Part shown: positions 33,028 through 42,796 of the stretch, in pieces | Position numbering within the stretch: position 1 is the stretch's first letter | Layout: every line of letters starts with the position of its first letter | Origin: Devosia sp. | GTDB taxonomy: Bacteria; Pseudomonadota; Alphaproteobacteria; Rhizobiales; Devosiaceae | Assembly: GCF_017744655.1 (NCBI RefSeq) | Contig: NZ_JAGIAW010000001.1 | Coordinates: 124,001-188,000 of the forward strand | Length of the DNA: 64,000 bases | Direction of reading: 5' to 3' | Notes under the pieces: generated by a model | What the model saw: only the letters and a program-made list of their open reading frames with translations | Databases searched by the model: none | Told to the model about the DNA's origin: nothing | Position numbers and translations under genes: made by a program

Positions 33028-33905
33028 TTCATCCACCTTTCGGCGCGGGCGGCGACAACGAGATAGATGACATTGGCGAGCGAGGTGATGACGATCATGC
33101 CCAGGGCGAGAGCGGCGCCGAGGCCTGGGTTTTGCAGGGCGTCGCCGCGGATCTGGTTGTAGAGCAGCACGGTGACGATGTTGAGGTTCGAGCCAGTCAG
33201 CGCCCAGGCGGTTGCGATGGCGCCAAAGGCGTTGGCGAAGAGCAGCGACAGGGTGCCGAGGACGGACGGCCAGAGGATGGGGAAGCCGATATAGCGCCAG
33301 AACTGCCAGGTATTGGCGCCGAGGGTCTGGGCGGCTTCGTTCCACTCCTTCTTGAGGCCGTCGATCGCCGGGGCGATGGTCAGGACCATCAGCGGGATCT
33401 GGAAGTAGAGATAGGTGAGCGTCAGGCCCCAGAAGGAGAAGAGGTTGAAGCCGCCCTGGCGATAGATGTCGAAATCGAACAGCGTGCGGATGATGATGGT
33501 GACGAGGCCGAGGCGTCCGAGCGTGGCGATAAAGGCGAAGGCCAGGGGGACGCCGGCGAAATTGGAAGCCACGCCGGAAAAGGTCATGACGGCGGAGCGC
33601 AGGCCCTGGGGGAGCTTGCCGCGGATGATGGCGAGGGTGATGGCGAGACCGATCAGCGCGCCGAGAATGGCGGAGGCGCCAGAAATCCGGATCGAAATCC
33701 AGTAGGCAGCCAGGATCTGGTCGGTGAAAAGGCCGGCGATGTTTTCGAAGGTGAAATTGCCGGCGCGGTCGGTGAAGGCGCCGCCTATCAGCGAGAACGT
33801 GGGCAGGAAGAGGAACATCACCGCGAAGATGACGAAGGGGAGAACCGCGAGGGAATCCCAGGGGATGCGGCGGGGTGGTTTTGGTGGTGCGGCGATGTCG
33901 GTCAT
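33024..33905 (-). CDS. PotB-like ABC transporter permease
   Basis: 293-residue inner-membrane permease with six helices. The first helix is LAVLPFVIFAVMFLFLPTFS. The EAA loop is EAAQTLGANTWQFWRYIGFP. I chose the ATG giving MTDIAAPPKPP because longer frames run into the palindromic repeats between this gene and the binding protein. It pairs with the PotC-like permease to form the channel. Confidence 0.92.
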   Translation of the reverse strand: MTDIAAPPKPPRRIPWDSLAVLPFVIFAVMFLFLPTFSLIGGAFTDRAGNFTFENIAGLFTDQILAAYWISIRISGASAILGALIGLAITLAIIRGKLPQGLRSAVMTFSGVASNFAGVPLAFAFIATLGRLGLVTIIIRTLFDFDIYRQGGFNLFSFWGLTLTYLYFQIPLMVLTIAPAIDGLKKEWNEAAQTLGANTWQFWRYIGFPILWPSVLGTLSLLFANAFGAIATAWALTGSNLNIVTVLLYNQIRGDALQNPGLGAALALGMIVITSLANVIYLVVAARAERWMK

Positions 33906-33960
33906 TGTGACACTTCTGATCGTGTGGAGGCGCCGGACGGGCCGCATGCTGGATGCAGCA

Positions 33961-34059
33961 CCTCCCCCTTGATGGGGGAGGCAGGGTGGGGGTGGAGCCA
34001 CGAGCACGGAGCACGTGGCCAGAACCCCCACCCTTGATCCCTCCCCACAAGGGGGAGGG
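33961..34059. repeat. Compound GC-rich inverted repeats between binding protein and permease
   Basis: Two palindromes, CCTCCCCC-ttgat-GGGGGAGG (33961-33981) and CCCTCCCC-acaa-GGGGgAGGG (34039-34059), flanked by mutually inverted GGGTGGGGGT and ACCCCCACCC. They can fold into one large structure in the mRNA. Such structures after a binding-protein gene usually lower downstream expression. Copies of the same unit lie at 31208. Confidence 0.75.
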
Positions 34060-34086
34060 TGTCGACTGGGAATTCAGTCGATCAGC

Positions 34087-35196
34087 TTACTGAACCGAAG
34101 CGCCGACGGTGGAGTCCCAGCCGCCGGTGATGGTGGCCTTGTTGGCGTTCTGCTCTTCGATCGAGGGGAACACGGCCTTTGCGTAGTTCTCGGCGGCCGG
34201 GAGCTTAGCCATCAGGTCGGCCGGGAGCTTGCCGGCTTCGGCGAGGGCGTTGAAGCGGATCGGGTGGCAGTAGCCAGCGAGCCAGCCGAGCTGACCTTCG
34301 TCGGAATAGAGGTATTCCATCCAGAGTTTTGCAGCATTCGGGTGGGGTGCAAAGGCCGAGATGGCCTGGACGTAGACGCCAGCCACAACGCCGTCGGACG
34401 GGACGACGACTTCGATCGGCGGGTTGCCGTTGAGGTTGTCGCGCGCGGCGAGCAGGTTGTAGTCCCAGTTGATGGCGATCGGGGTCGTGCCCTGGGCAAT
34501 AGCGGCAGCTTCAGCGTCGACGGGGACGAAGTTGCCCTTGTCGTTGAGGGCCTTGAAGTATTCGAGGCCCGCCTGAGCAGCGGCGTCCTGGGCAGCACCG
34601 GTCGAGAGACCAGCGGCAAAGACCGACATGATGGCGTTGTTGGCGGTACGCGGATCGCCGGCCAGAGCGACGGAATTGGCAAATTCGTCCTTCTGGAGAT
34701 CGGCCCACGAGGTCGGGTTGTCGCCGGTGATGATGTCCTTGTTGATGCCGAGGGCGAGCACGCCGTAGTAGTCGCCGTACCAGAAGCCATCAGCGTCCTT
34801 GGCATCGTCCGGGATTTCTTCCCAGGTCGAGACCTTATAGGCCTGCAGCAGGCCTTCGTCCTTGGCCTGCGGGCCAAAGGCGAGACCGATATCGAGAACG
34901 TCCGGAGCCTGCGGGCCGGTATTGCCCTTGTTGGCGCGGACGGCTTCGAGCTCGTCGGCCGAACCGGCGTCCGGGTTCAGTTCATTGACGGTGATGCCCG
35001 GATAGGCAGCCTTGAAACCTTCGATCACGCCGCCATAGTTGCACCAGGAATGGGGCAGGGCGATCACGGTAAGCTGGCCTTCGGCCTTGGCGGCTTCGTA
35101 AAGCGCTGTGAGATCAGTTTGGGCGAAAGTCGGAGCCGCGAAGCTGAGCACGGTGAGAAGCGAAACCGAGGTGGTCAGCGCAGACTTGAACGTCAT
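34087..35196 (-). CDS. ABC transporter solute-binding protein, ligand uncertain
   Basis: 369-residue periplasmic binding protein (SBP_bac_6/8 group; iron, polyamine or aminophosphonate relatives). The signal peptide is about residues 1-25, ending APTFA before QTDLTALYEAA. Core motifs are GQLTVIALPHSWCNYGGVIE, DVLDIGLAFGPQAKDEGLL, WYGDYYGVLALGINKDI and ITGGWDSTVGASVQ. It is the first gene of the operon. The polyamine-binding pattern (multiple acidic/aromatic clamps) is not obvious to me. A Pho-box-like array 83 bp upstream suggests a phosphorus-containing ligand, for example an aminophosphonate or phosphoester; this is inference. Confidence 0.85.
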   Translation of the reverse strand: MTFKSALTTSVSLLTVLSFAAPTFAQTDLTALYEAAKAEGQLTVIALPHSWCNYGGVIEGFKAAYPGITVNELNPDAGSADELEAVRANKGNTGPQAPDVLDIGLAFGPQAKDEGLLQAYKVSTWEEIPDDAKDADGFWYGDYYGVLALGINKDIITGDNPTSWADLQKDEFANSVALAGDPRTANNAIMSVFAAGLSTGAAQDAAAQAGLEYFKALNDKGNFVPVDAEAAAIAQGTTPIAINWDYNLLAARDNLNGNPPIEVVVPSDGVVAGVYVQAISAFAPHPNAAKLWMEYLYSDEGQLGWLAGYCHPIRFNALAEAGKLPADLMAKLPAAENYAKAVFPSIEEQNANKATITGGWDSTVGASVQ

Positions 35197-35278
35197 TCTT
35201 TGTCTCCCTGAATGAGCAGTCGCGGGCTTTCCCGAGGGGGATAGCCGCTGCGAACGGGCGAGGGAGTAGAGGGGCGAC

Positions 35279-35311
35279 ATGACAGTGCAATGACAGTTGA
35301 ATGACGGCTCG
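35279..35311 (-). promoter_or_regulatory. Pho-box-like triple direct repeat
   Basis: On the minus strand, reading towards the ABC operon, three 11-bp units run CGAGCCGTCAT, TCAACTGTCAT, TGCACTGTCAT. The last two give CTGTCAT-N4-CTGTCAT, the PhoB-box pattern with the correct 11-bp period; the first has one change (CCGTCAT). They lie 83-115 bp upstream of the binding-protein start codon. The 320-bp gap to the divergent aminotransferase gene holds one more isolated CTGTCAC and no other clear element. Confidence 0.7.
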
Positions 35312-35516
35312 GAGTCGCCCGCGAGTGGGCGTTACTTGCCGCAACCTCAGTATATTGCGCCTATTTGCCCATCTGCTCGCGTCCTCCCAGCCGCGGAGGG
35401 AGATTGCCCAATTGTGACAGTTTCGTCCAGATGGTCAAAAATTTCTGTGGGCCTCGACTTTGCGGCGGTGAGAGGAGATGGTTTCGCCGCGTCTAATCAA
35501 GAGAAAGCCTACCCTT

Positions 35517-36446
35517 ATGGCCTATGGCGTCCATGCCTATGCGGACGATCCGCGCAACGCTTCCATTCTTATTGCCGTCAATGACCAGTTGATGCCGCGC
35601 GACAAGGCGGTGGTGTCGGTCTTCGACTCGGGCTTTGTGCTGGGCGATGGCGTCTGGGAGGGGTTGCGGCTGCATGAGGGTGGCATTCCGTTTCTCTGGG
35701 CGCATCTGGAGCGGCTTTATGAGGGGGCGAAGACGCTCGATTTTTCCGTTGGGTTGACGCCCGACGAACTGGTGAAGCGGATTTTCGATTGTCTTGCGGC
35801 AAACGGCATGACGGATGGCGTGCATATCCGATTGATGGTTACGCGGGGGATCAAGGCGACGCCGTATCAAGACCCGCGGGTGACGATTGGCGATGCGACC
35901 ATCGTCATCATTCCCGAATATAAGGCGCCGTCGCCGAAGCCGGACGGGATTTCGCTGTTTACCTCGACGATCCGCCGTACGGCGCCGGATATGCAGGATC
36001 AGAAACTCAATTCGCACTCGAAACTCAATTGTATTCAGGCGTGTATCCAGGCGGCCAAGGCTGGGGCGGACGAGGCACTGATGCTGGACCCGCAAGGGTT
36101 TGTGGCGACGTGCAATTCGACGCATTTCTTTATCGTGCGGCGGGGTGAGGTTTGGACCTCGACGGGGGACTACTGTCTTGGCGGGATTACGCGCGGGAAT
36201 ATCATTCGGGTGGCTGAGGCCGCGGGGATCACCGTGCGGCAGAAGAATTTCTCGCTGACGGATGTCTATGGGGCCGATGAGGCTTTTGTGACCGGGACAT
36301 TTGCGGGGCTGACCTCGGTGCGCGAGGTTGATGGGCGCCGGATGGGGCATCCGCTGAAGGGGCCGGGTCCGATCCCCGGGGAGATGACGGCGCGGTTGGC
36401 CGGGCTTTATCGCGAGCTGATCGAGGCGGAGACTTTTAGGCCATGA
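35517..36446 (+). CDS. PLP-dependent class IV aminotransferase
   Basis: 309-residue fold-type IV aminotransferase (branched-chain or D-amino-acid aminotransferase family). FDSGFVLGDGVWEGLRLHEG is the class signature region. The PLP Lys is probably K169 in NSHSKLNCIQA. GFVATCNSTHFFIV and GGITRGNIIRVAEA are cofactor-phosphate loops. The substrate is not predictable. I chose the ATG before AYGVHAYADDP because homologous proteins start near there; an ATG 13 codons upstream has AGGAG touching it and is an alternative. It overlaps the sulfotransferase-like gene by 4 bp (ATGA), and a phosphotransferase gene follows without a gap. Confidence 0.9.
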   Translation: MAYGVHAYADDPRNASILIAVNDQLMPRDKAVVSVFDSGFVLGDGVWEGLRLHEGGIPFLWAHLERLYEGAKTLDFSVGLTPDELVKRIFDCLAANGMTDGVHIRLMVTRGIKATPYQDPRVTIGDATIVIIPEYKAPSPKPDGISLFTSTIRRTAPDMQDQKLNSHSKLNCIQACIQAAKAGADEALMLDPQGFVATCNSTHFFIVRRGEVWTSTGDYCLGGITRGNIIRVAEAAGITVRQKNFSLTDVYGADEAFVTGTFAGLTSVREVDGRRMGHPLKGPGPIPGEMTARLAGLYRELIEAETFRP

Positions 36447-37174
36447 GCGAAGTCAGAAGAATTGCCATGTGGTCGGGGCCGCGGAATCTGTCCACGGCGA
36501 TGATGCGCAGTTTTTCCTCGCGAGCGGATTGTTTCGTCAGCGATGAGCCGTTTTACGCGGCCTATTTGAAGGCGACCGGGCTGGTTCATCCCATGCAGGA
36601 CGAGGTACTTGCAGCGCAGCCGCAGGATGCCGATGAGGTGGTGCGGCAGATCATGGGGCCGGTGCCGGGCGGAAAATCGGTCTGGTATCAGAAGCATATG
36701 AGCCACCACATGGTTGAGGGCTTTCCGCTCGACTGGATGGATGGGGTCACCAATGTGTTCCTGCTGCGCTCGCCGGAGCGGGTGCTGGCGTCCTATGCGC
36801 AGAAGCGGGAGAGCGTGACGCTGGCCGATATCGGGTTCGAGGGGCAGGCCATGTTGTTCGACCGGGTTGCGGAGCGGACGGGGACGGCGCCGGTGGTCGT
36901 GGACAGCGACGATATCAGGCGCGATCCGGAGGGGACACTGTCGGCGCTTTGTGCGGCGGTGGGGCTGAGCTGGAACCCGGCCATGCTTGGCTGGGCCAAG
37001 GGGGCGCATGAGCAGGACGGTGTTTGGGGGCCGCACTGGTACAATGCCGTCTACGACAGCACCGGGTTTTCTCCGCCGGACGAGATTGGGGCACTGCCGG
37101 ATCGGCTGGCTCAGATCGCGGATGAGGCGCGGCCGTTTTATGAGCGGATGAGAGAGTTTCGGTTGACCAGCTAA
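36443..37174 (+). CDS. Sulfotransferase-like P-loop protein
   Basis: 243-residue protein of the sulfotransferase/P-loop superfamily. The N-terminal MWSGPRNLSTAMMRSFSSRA motif resembles the PAPS 5'-phosphosulfate loop. VFLLRSPERVLASYAQKRES resembles the 3'-phosphate-binding Arg/Ser region. Bacterial members of this family often sit beside class IV aminotransferases, but the acceptor is unknown. The start is fixed by the ATGA overlap with the aminotransferase. The following phosphotransferase ATG begins directly after its TAA. All three genes look like one operon acting on the same metabolite. Confidence 0.82.
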   Translation: MSEVRRIAMWSGPRNLSTAMMRSFSSRADCFVSDEPFYAAYLKATGLVHPMQDEVLAAQPQDADEVVRQIMGPVPGGKSVWYQKHMSHHMVEGFPLDWMDGVTNVFLLRSPERVLASYAQKRESVTLADIGFEGQAMLFDRVAERTGTAPVVVDSDDIRRDPEGTLSALCAAVGLSWNPAMLGWAKGAHEQDGVWGPHWYNAVYDSTGFSPPDEIGALPDRLAQIADEARPFYERMREFRLTS

Positions 37175-38080
37175 ATGATTGATGCCGAACAACTTGCTTC
37201 TGTTTTGGCCGATCTGCGCCTCGCCCGATTTGTTGGGATTGAGGAGCTTCGTGGCGGCTCGACAGCAGTGTTCCGCGTCGATCTTGCCGACGACACGGCC
37301 CTGATCCTCAAGACCTATGATCGAGCAGAAATGGTGCCGCATCGAGAGGCCTATGCGTCGGGCCTGCTGGCTGCCGTGAATGTACCGCATCCGCGCTACT
37401 TGTTGATCGATGAAAGTCTTACGAGGCTGCCTTATAGGTTCGCGCTGACGACATATGTGACCGGCGTGGTTGGGAGCGCGTTTCTGGCCGAGCGCGAATT
37501 GTTCACCGGTATTGGCCGTCTTGCGCGCCAGCTCCATTCGGTTGCCCTGCCAGGGTTTGGGGCACTCCCGGAACCGGAATATGAGACCAATGCTGCCTAC
37601 ATAAGTGGGCTGGCGAACCACGCCTTTGGCAGGTTCCTCGAATATGGCGCCGATCCGGTACTAGCGAGGTCTCTACGAGCCATTTTTGAGCGTGACTTTG
37701 CTTCTGTGGTGCTGGAGGCGGACAGGCCGGTCTTTGCGCACGACGACCTGCATCCGGGAAATGTGCTAGTTTCCGGCGTCGGGGCGGGAGTGTCGATTGT
37801 CGGACTGGTCGATTTCGGCAATGCACGGGCGAGCACAGCCCTCATGGATCTCGCCAAAACCATCTTCATCTGCGAGCACGAAATGCCGGGAATCGGCGCG
37901 GCGGTACTCGCTGGTTATGGGCCTATCGATCATCCGGACCCGGAGAAGGCGCTGGCCTTTTACACGCTATTGCATCGTGTCATCATGTGGTGGTGGCTGC
38001 GCCATATCGGCGTGTTGGCAACTGCCGATGCGGAGGTCGATGTGATGAGCGCGCTGCGGGTGACGGCGGCGGACGGATGA
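37175..38080 (+). CDS. APH-family small-molecule kinase
   Basis: 301-residue phosphotransferase of the aminoglycoside phosphotransferase/choline kinase fold. The catalytic loop is FAHDDLHPGNVLV (Asp and Asn) and the metal-binding Asp is in GLVDFGNARAS. An N-lobe with ALILKTYDRAE provides the ATP-binding Lys. Antibiotic resistance is not implied; the family phosphorylates many amines and sugars. It is translated from an ATG directly abutting the preceding stop. Its last bases lie 7 bp from the convergent thuR stop. Confidence 0.88.
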   Translation: MIDAEQLASVLADLRLARFVGIEELRGGSTAVFRVDLADDTALILKTYDRAEMVPHREAYASGLLAAVNVPHPRYLLIDESLTRLPYRFALTTYVTGVVGSAFLAERELFTGIGRLARQLHSVALPGFGALPEPEYETNAAYISGLANHAFGRFLEYGADPVLARSLRAIFERDFASVVLEADRPVFAHDDLHPGNVLVSGVGAGVSIVGLVDFGNARASTALMDLAKTIFICEHEMPGIGAAVLAGYGPIDHPDPEKALAFYTLLHRVIMWWWLRHIGVLATADAEVDVMSALRVTAADG

Positions 38081-38087
38081 GCCAGCG

Positions 38088-39107
38088 CTAAAACAGCGGC
38101 GCGGGACCGGAACTTTCCCGAAGCACCAGTTCCACCGGCCAGAGTTCGTGGATGTCGGCGACCGGTTTGCCGCCCAGCATTTGCAATAGGAGTTCGGCCA
38201 TGCGTTCGCCGGCCTGGCGGATGGAGGAGCGGGTCGTCGACATGGTGGGGTACATGTTGTCGGCGTTGAGATAGGGGAAGACGTCGTCGTGAGCGATCAT
38301 GGAGACGTCGGTGCCCAATTGCATGCCGGCCTGGCGGATGGCGCGGAAGACGCCCAAGGCCGTCATCATGGAGCCAGCGAGAAAGGCCGTGGGGCGGGGG
38401 CGGAGTTCGAGCATGGACTGGGCCAGGCGGAAGGCGACTTCGTCGGTGAAGGCCGAATTGCCCATCAGTGCGGGATCGAAGGGCACGCCACGGGCGGAGA
38501 GGGCGGCCATATAGCCCAGCTCGCGGTGCTCGGCGAAGGTGCGGCCCTTGATGCCGTTCAAGAGCGCGATGCGGCGGTGGCCGAGATCGAGCAGGTGGCT
38601 GGTGGCGCGTTCGAGCGCGCCGGTATTGTCGATGTCGAGCCAGGCAACGGGCCGGGTGACATTGGTGCGGCCATGCAGGACGAACGGAATTTTCAGGTCC
38701 AGCAGGAGTTCGGCCCGTTCGTCCTTGAGGGTCGGCGAATGCAGAATCATGGCGTCGACGCGCTGGCTGGCGGCGAGACGGCGATAGGCGGCAAGCTCTT
38801 CCTGGTGCGAGGCGACGGTGGTGACGACGATGTCGATATCCTGCGTCGCCATGCGGCCGCCAAGGCCGGAGAGGAATTCAGACATGTGAGGGCCGAGTTC
38901 ATCGGCGCCGCGCAGCACGAGGCCAATGGCGCCGGCGCGGCCGGTGGCGAGCCTGAGGGCGCTGGCATTGGGGCGATAGCCAAGCTGCGCCGCCGCCTCG
39001 GAAACGCGCACGCGCGTCGCTTCCTTGACTTCGGGATAGCCATTGAGTGCGCGGCTCACCGTCGTTTGCGACAGGCCGAGATGCTCGGCAAGGTCTTTCA
39101 ATCTCAT
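38088..39107 (-). CDS. thuR: LacI-family repressor of the trehalose operon
   Basis: 339-residue LacI/GalR regulator. Residues 1-50 form the DNA-binding headpiece (LKDLAEHLGLSQTTVSRALN, GYPEVKEATRVRVSEAA) and hinge helix. The effector domain follows (AIGLVLRGADELGPHMSEFL, AFLAGSMMTALGVFRAIRQA). It is divergent from thuEFGKAB, the same layout as thuR in Sinorhizobium. A perfect LacI-type palindrome (39461-39472) lies in the shared region and a diverged one nearer its own start, so it should repress both directions and release on a trehalose-derived ligand. The role is assigned by operon context. Confidence 0.87.
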   Translation of the reverse strand: MRLKDLAEHLGLSQTTVSRALNGYPEVKEATRVRVSEAAAQLGYRPNASALRLATGRAGAIGLVLRGADELGPHMSEFLSGLGGRMATQDIDIVVTTVASHQEELAAYRRLAASQRVDAMILHSPTLKDERAELLLDLKIPFVLHGRTNVTRPVAWLDIDNTGALERATSHLLDLGHRRIALLNGIKGRTFAEHRELGYMAALSARGVPFDPALMGNSAFTDEVAFRLAQSMLELRPRPTAFLAGSMMTALGVFRAIRQAGMQLGTDVSMIAHDDVFPYLNADNMYPTMSTTRSSIRQAGERMAELLLQMLGGKPVADIHELWPVELVLRESSGPAPLF

Positions 39108-39243
39108 AGCGGCTTATGGCCCAGATGGTTTCGGCACCCCGGTTTTCCCGGGGCTTGGCCTTGTGGCCGCTCGGTACGCCTCGCCATTAGGGCAGGCAGG
39201 GCTCTTTGACCAGAGCCTTTGCCCAACTCCTCCAAACAGCATT

Positions 39244-39255
39244 CAAAGCGATTTC
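39244..39255. promoter_or_regulatory. Diverged LacI-type operator near thuR
   Basis: CAAAGCGATTTC, matching 10 of 12 bases of the perfect operator at 39461. It lies 137 bp upstream of the thuR start, so it could serve autoregulation or DNA looping. Confidence 0.45.
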
Positions 39256-39293
39256 AATTTTGGATGCAAGAGGGCTCCAAAGTTTGAAAATGG

Positions 39294-39311
39294 CTGAGGT
39301 GCGTACCTCAG
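39294..39311. promoter_or_regulatory. Inverted repeat CTGAGGT-N4-ACCTCAG
   Basis: 7-bp perfect arms around GCGT in the 489-bp thuR-thuE gap. It does not resemble the LacI operator. It could be a site for another regulator; no T-run follows, so it is not a good terminator. Confidence 0.4.
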
Positions 39312-39425
39312 TTGCATTTTAACGATTTGGCGGAAAAACGAAGTTTGGAAATTTCTAACTTATTGAAAATATACGTAATTTTATAGTTGCTCGCAAAAAT
39401 GGTGAAAATTAGCCGTGCCCACCGC

Positions 39426-39472
39426 TTGACAGTTTTCTGCCGCTCTGGTTCCTTTTCATCCAAAGCGCTTTG
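39426..39472 (+). promoter_or_regulatory. thuE promoter region with perfect LacI operator
   Basis: TTGACA at 39426-39431 is a good -35; no clear -10 follows at 17 bp (TTCCTT). The palindrome CAAAGCGCTTTG (39461-39472) matches the LacI/GalR operator core and lies where a -10/start-site repressor would act, 123 bp upstream of thuE. The AT-rich block 39303-39400 lies immediately upstream. The remainder of the gap has nothing else I can name. Confidence 0.65.
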
Positions 39473-39595
39473 AAAACCTGCTGGCGTGAACGGCGGGGTG
39501 GGTGCTTTAGGGGAGGGAATTGCGAGCTCACGCATGTTGCGTCGGGCCGCGCCGTTTTGCCTCCCTGCGCAAAGTTTCTTTCGGGAGGATTTCCA

Positions 39596-40864
39596 ATGAC
39601 ACTGAACAAGATGCTCGTGGCGATGCTGGCGAGCGTGACGCTGGTGGCCGGTGCGGCTCAGGCTGCCGAGCTCTCCATCGTTTCGGGCGATACGGGCAAT
39701 GGCCTTGAATTCCTGCGCGGCCAGCTCGACAAGTTCGAAGCCGACACGGGCCACAAGGTGACCATCGTGCCGATGCCGTCTTCGACCACCGACCAGTTCG
39801 GCCAGTACAAGCTCTGGCTGGCTGCCGGCAATACCGACATCGACGTCTACCAGACCGACGTGATCTGGGCGCCGCAGCTCGCTGACCAATTCCTCGACCT
39901 CACCGAAGCTGCCAAGGATGTCGTGGGCCAGCACTTCCCCTCGATCATCGAATCCCAGACCGTGAACGGTAAGCTCGTCGCCCTGCCGGCCTTCACCGAC
40001 GCTCCGGCGCTCTACTACCGCAAGGATCTGCTGGAAAAGTACGGCAAGGAAGTCCCCAAGACCTGGGCTGAGCTGACCGCGACCGCTCAGGAAATCATGG
40101 ATGGCGAGCGCGCCGACGGTAATGCCGAAATGTGGGGCTTCGTGTTCCAGGGCAATGCCTATGAAGGCCTGACCTGTAACGCCCTTGAATGGGTCAAGTC
40201 CTACGGCGGTGGCCAGATCATCGAGGCTGACGGTTCGATCTCGATCAACAACGAGAACGCAGCCAAGGCCATCGACATGGCGGCAAGCTGGGTCGGTACC
40301 ATCTCTCCGGAAGGCAACCTGGCCTATATGGAAGAAGAAAGCCGTGGCGTCTGGCAGCTCGGCAATGCCGTGTTCCACCGCAACTGGCCCTATGCCTACT
40401 CGCTCGGCAATGGCGCCGACTCGCCGATCGCCGGCAAGTTCGACGTTGCTCCGCTCCCGGCCGGCGAAGGCCCGGATGCTCGCTCGGCCGCCACGCTCGG
40501 TGGTTGGAACGTTGCCGTGTCCAAGTACTCGCCCGATCCGGATGCCGCCATCGAACTGGCGCTCTACCTGAGCTCGGCCGAAGTGCAGAAGGAACGCGCC
40601 CTGATGCAGTCCAACCTGCCCACGATCGAAGCGCTCTATGACGACGCCGACATCGCTGCCGGCCAGCCGATCATCCCGGCCTGGAAGGAAATCTTCCAGA
40701 ACGCCGTGCCGCGTCCGTCCGCACCCACCCAAGCTAAGTACAACGAGGTCTCCTCGCTGTTCTGGAGCGCCGTGCATGACACGCTGTCGGGCAATGGCAC
40801 TGCCGCCGAGAACCTCGAAGTTCTCGAGGCCGACCTGACCGACCTCAAGGGCGACGCCTGGTAA
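39596..40864 (+). CDS. thuE: Trehalose/maltose-binding protein ThuE
   Basis: 422-residue periplasmic sugar-binding protein (SBP_bac_1). The signal peptide is residues 1-23, ending AAQA before AELSIVSG. Core motifs are IDVYQTDVIWAPQLADQFLD, LVALPAFTDAPALYYRKDLL, WGFVFQGNAYEGLTCNALEW and GGWNVAVSKYS. The ligand-binding aromatic residues of maltose/trehalose-type proteins are expected in these regions. A strong GGGAGG ribosome-binding site precedes the ATG. It is the first gene of thuEFGKAB. Trehalose as ligand is inferred from the thuAB genes downstream. Confidence 0.9.
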   Translation: MTLNKMLVAMLASVTLVAGAAQAAELSIVSGDTGNGLEFLRGQLDKFEADTGHKVTIVPMPSSTTDQFGQYKLWLAAGNTDIDVYQTDVIWAPQLADQFLDLTEAAKDVVGQHFPSIIESQTVNGKLVALPAFTDAPALYYRKDLLEKYGKEVPKTWAELTATAQEIMDGERADGNAEMWGFVFQGNAYEGLTCNALEWVKSYGGGQIIEADGSISINNENAAKAIDMAASWVGTISPEGNLAYMEEESRGVWQLGNAVFHRNWPYAYSLGNGADSPIAGKFDVAPLPAGEGPDARSAATLGGWNVAVSKYSPDPDAAIELALYLSSAEVQKERALMQSNLPTIEALYDDADIAAGQPIIPAWKEIFQNAVPRPSAPTQAKYNEVSSLFWSAVHDTLSGNGTAAENLEVLEADLTDLKGDAW

Positions 40865-40957
40865 GTCCTCCCAGGGCCCAATGACAAGGCGGACGGCCGG
40901 GTTTTTCCCGCCGCCCGCCTTGCGCAATAAATACCGCAGGCGTTGGGAGGAGCAACG

Positions 40958-42783
<1,826 letters not shown>

Positions 42784-42796
42784 GGAGTTTTAGAAA

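Noticed and set aside
37175-38080. Aminoglycoside resistance phosphotransferase
   Set aside because: The APH fold is shared by many metabolic kinases; this gene is translationally linked to an aminotransferase and a sulfotransferase-like gene and shows no mobile context.
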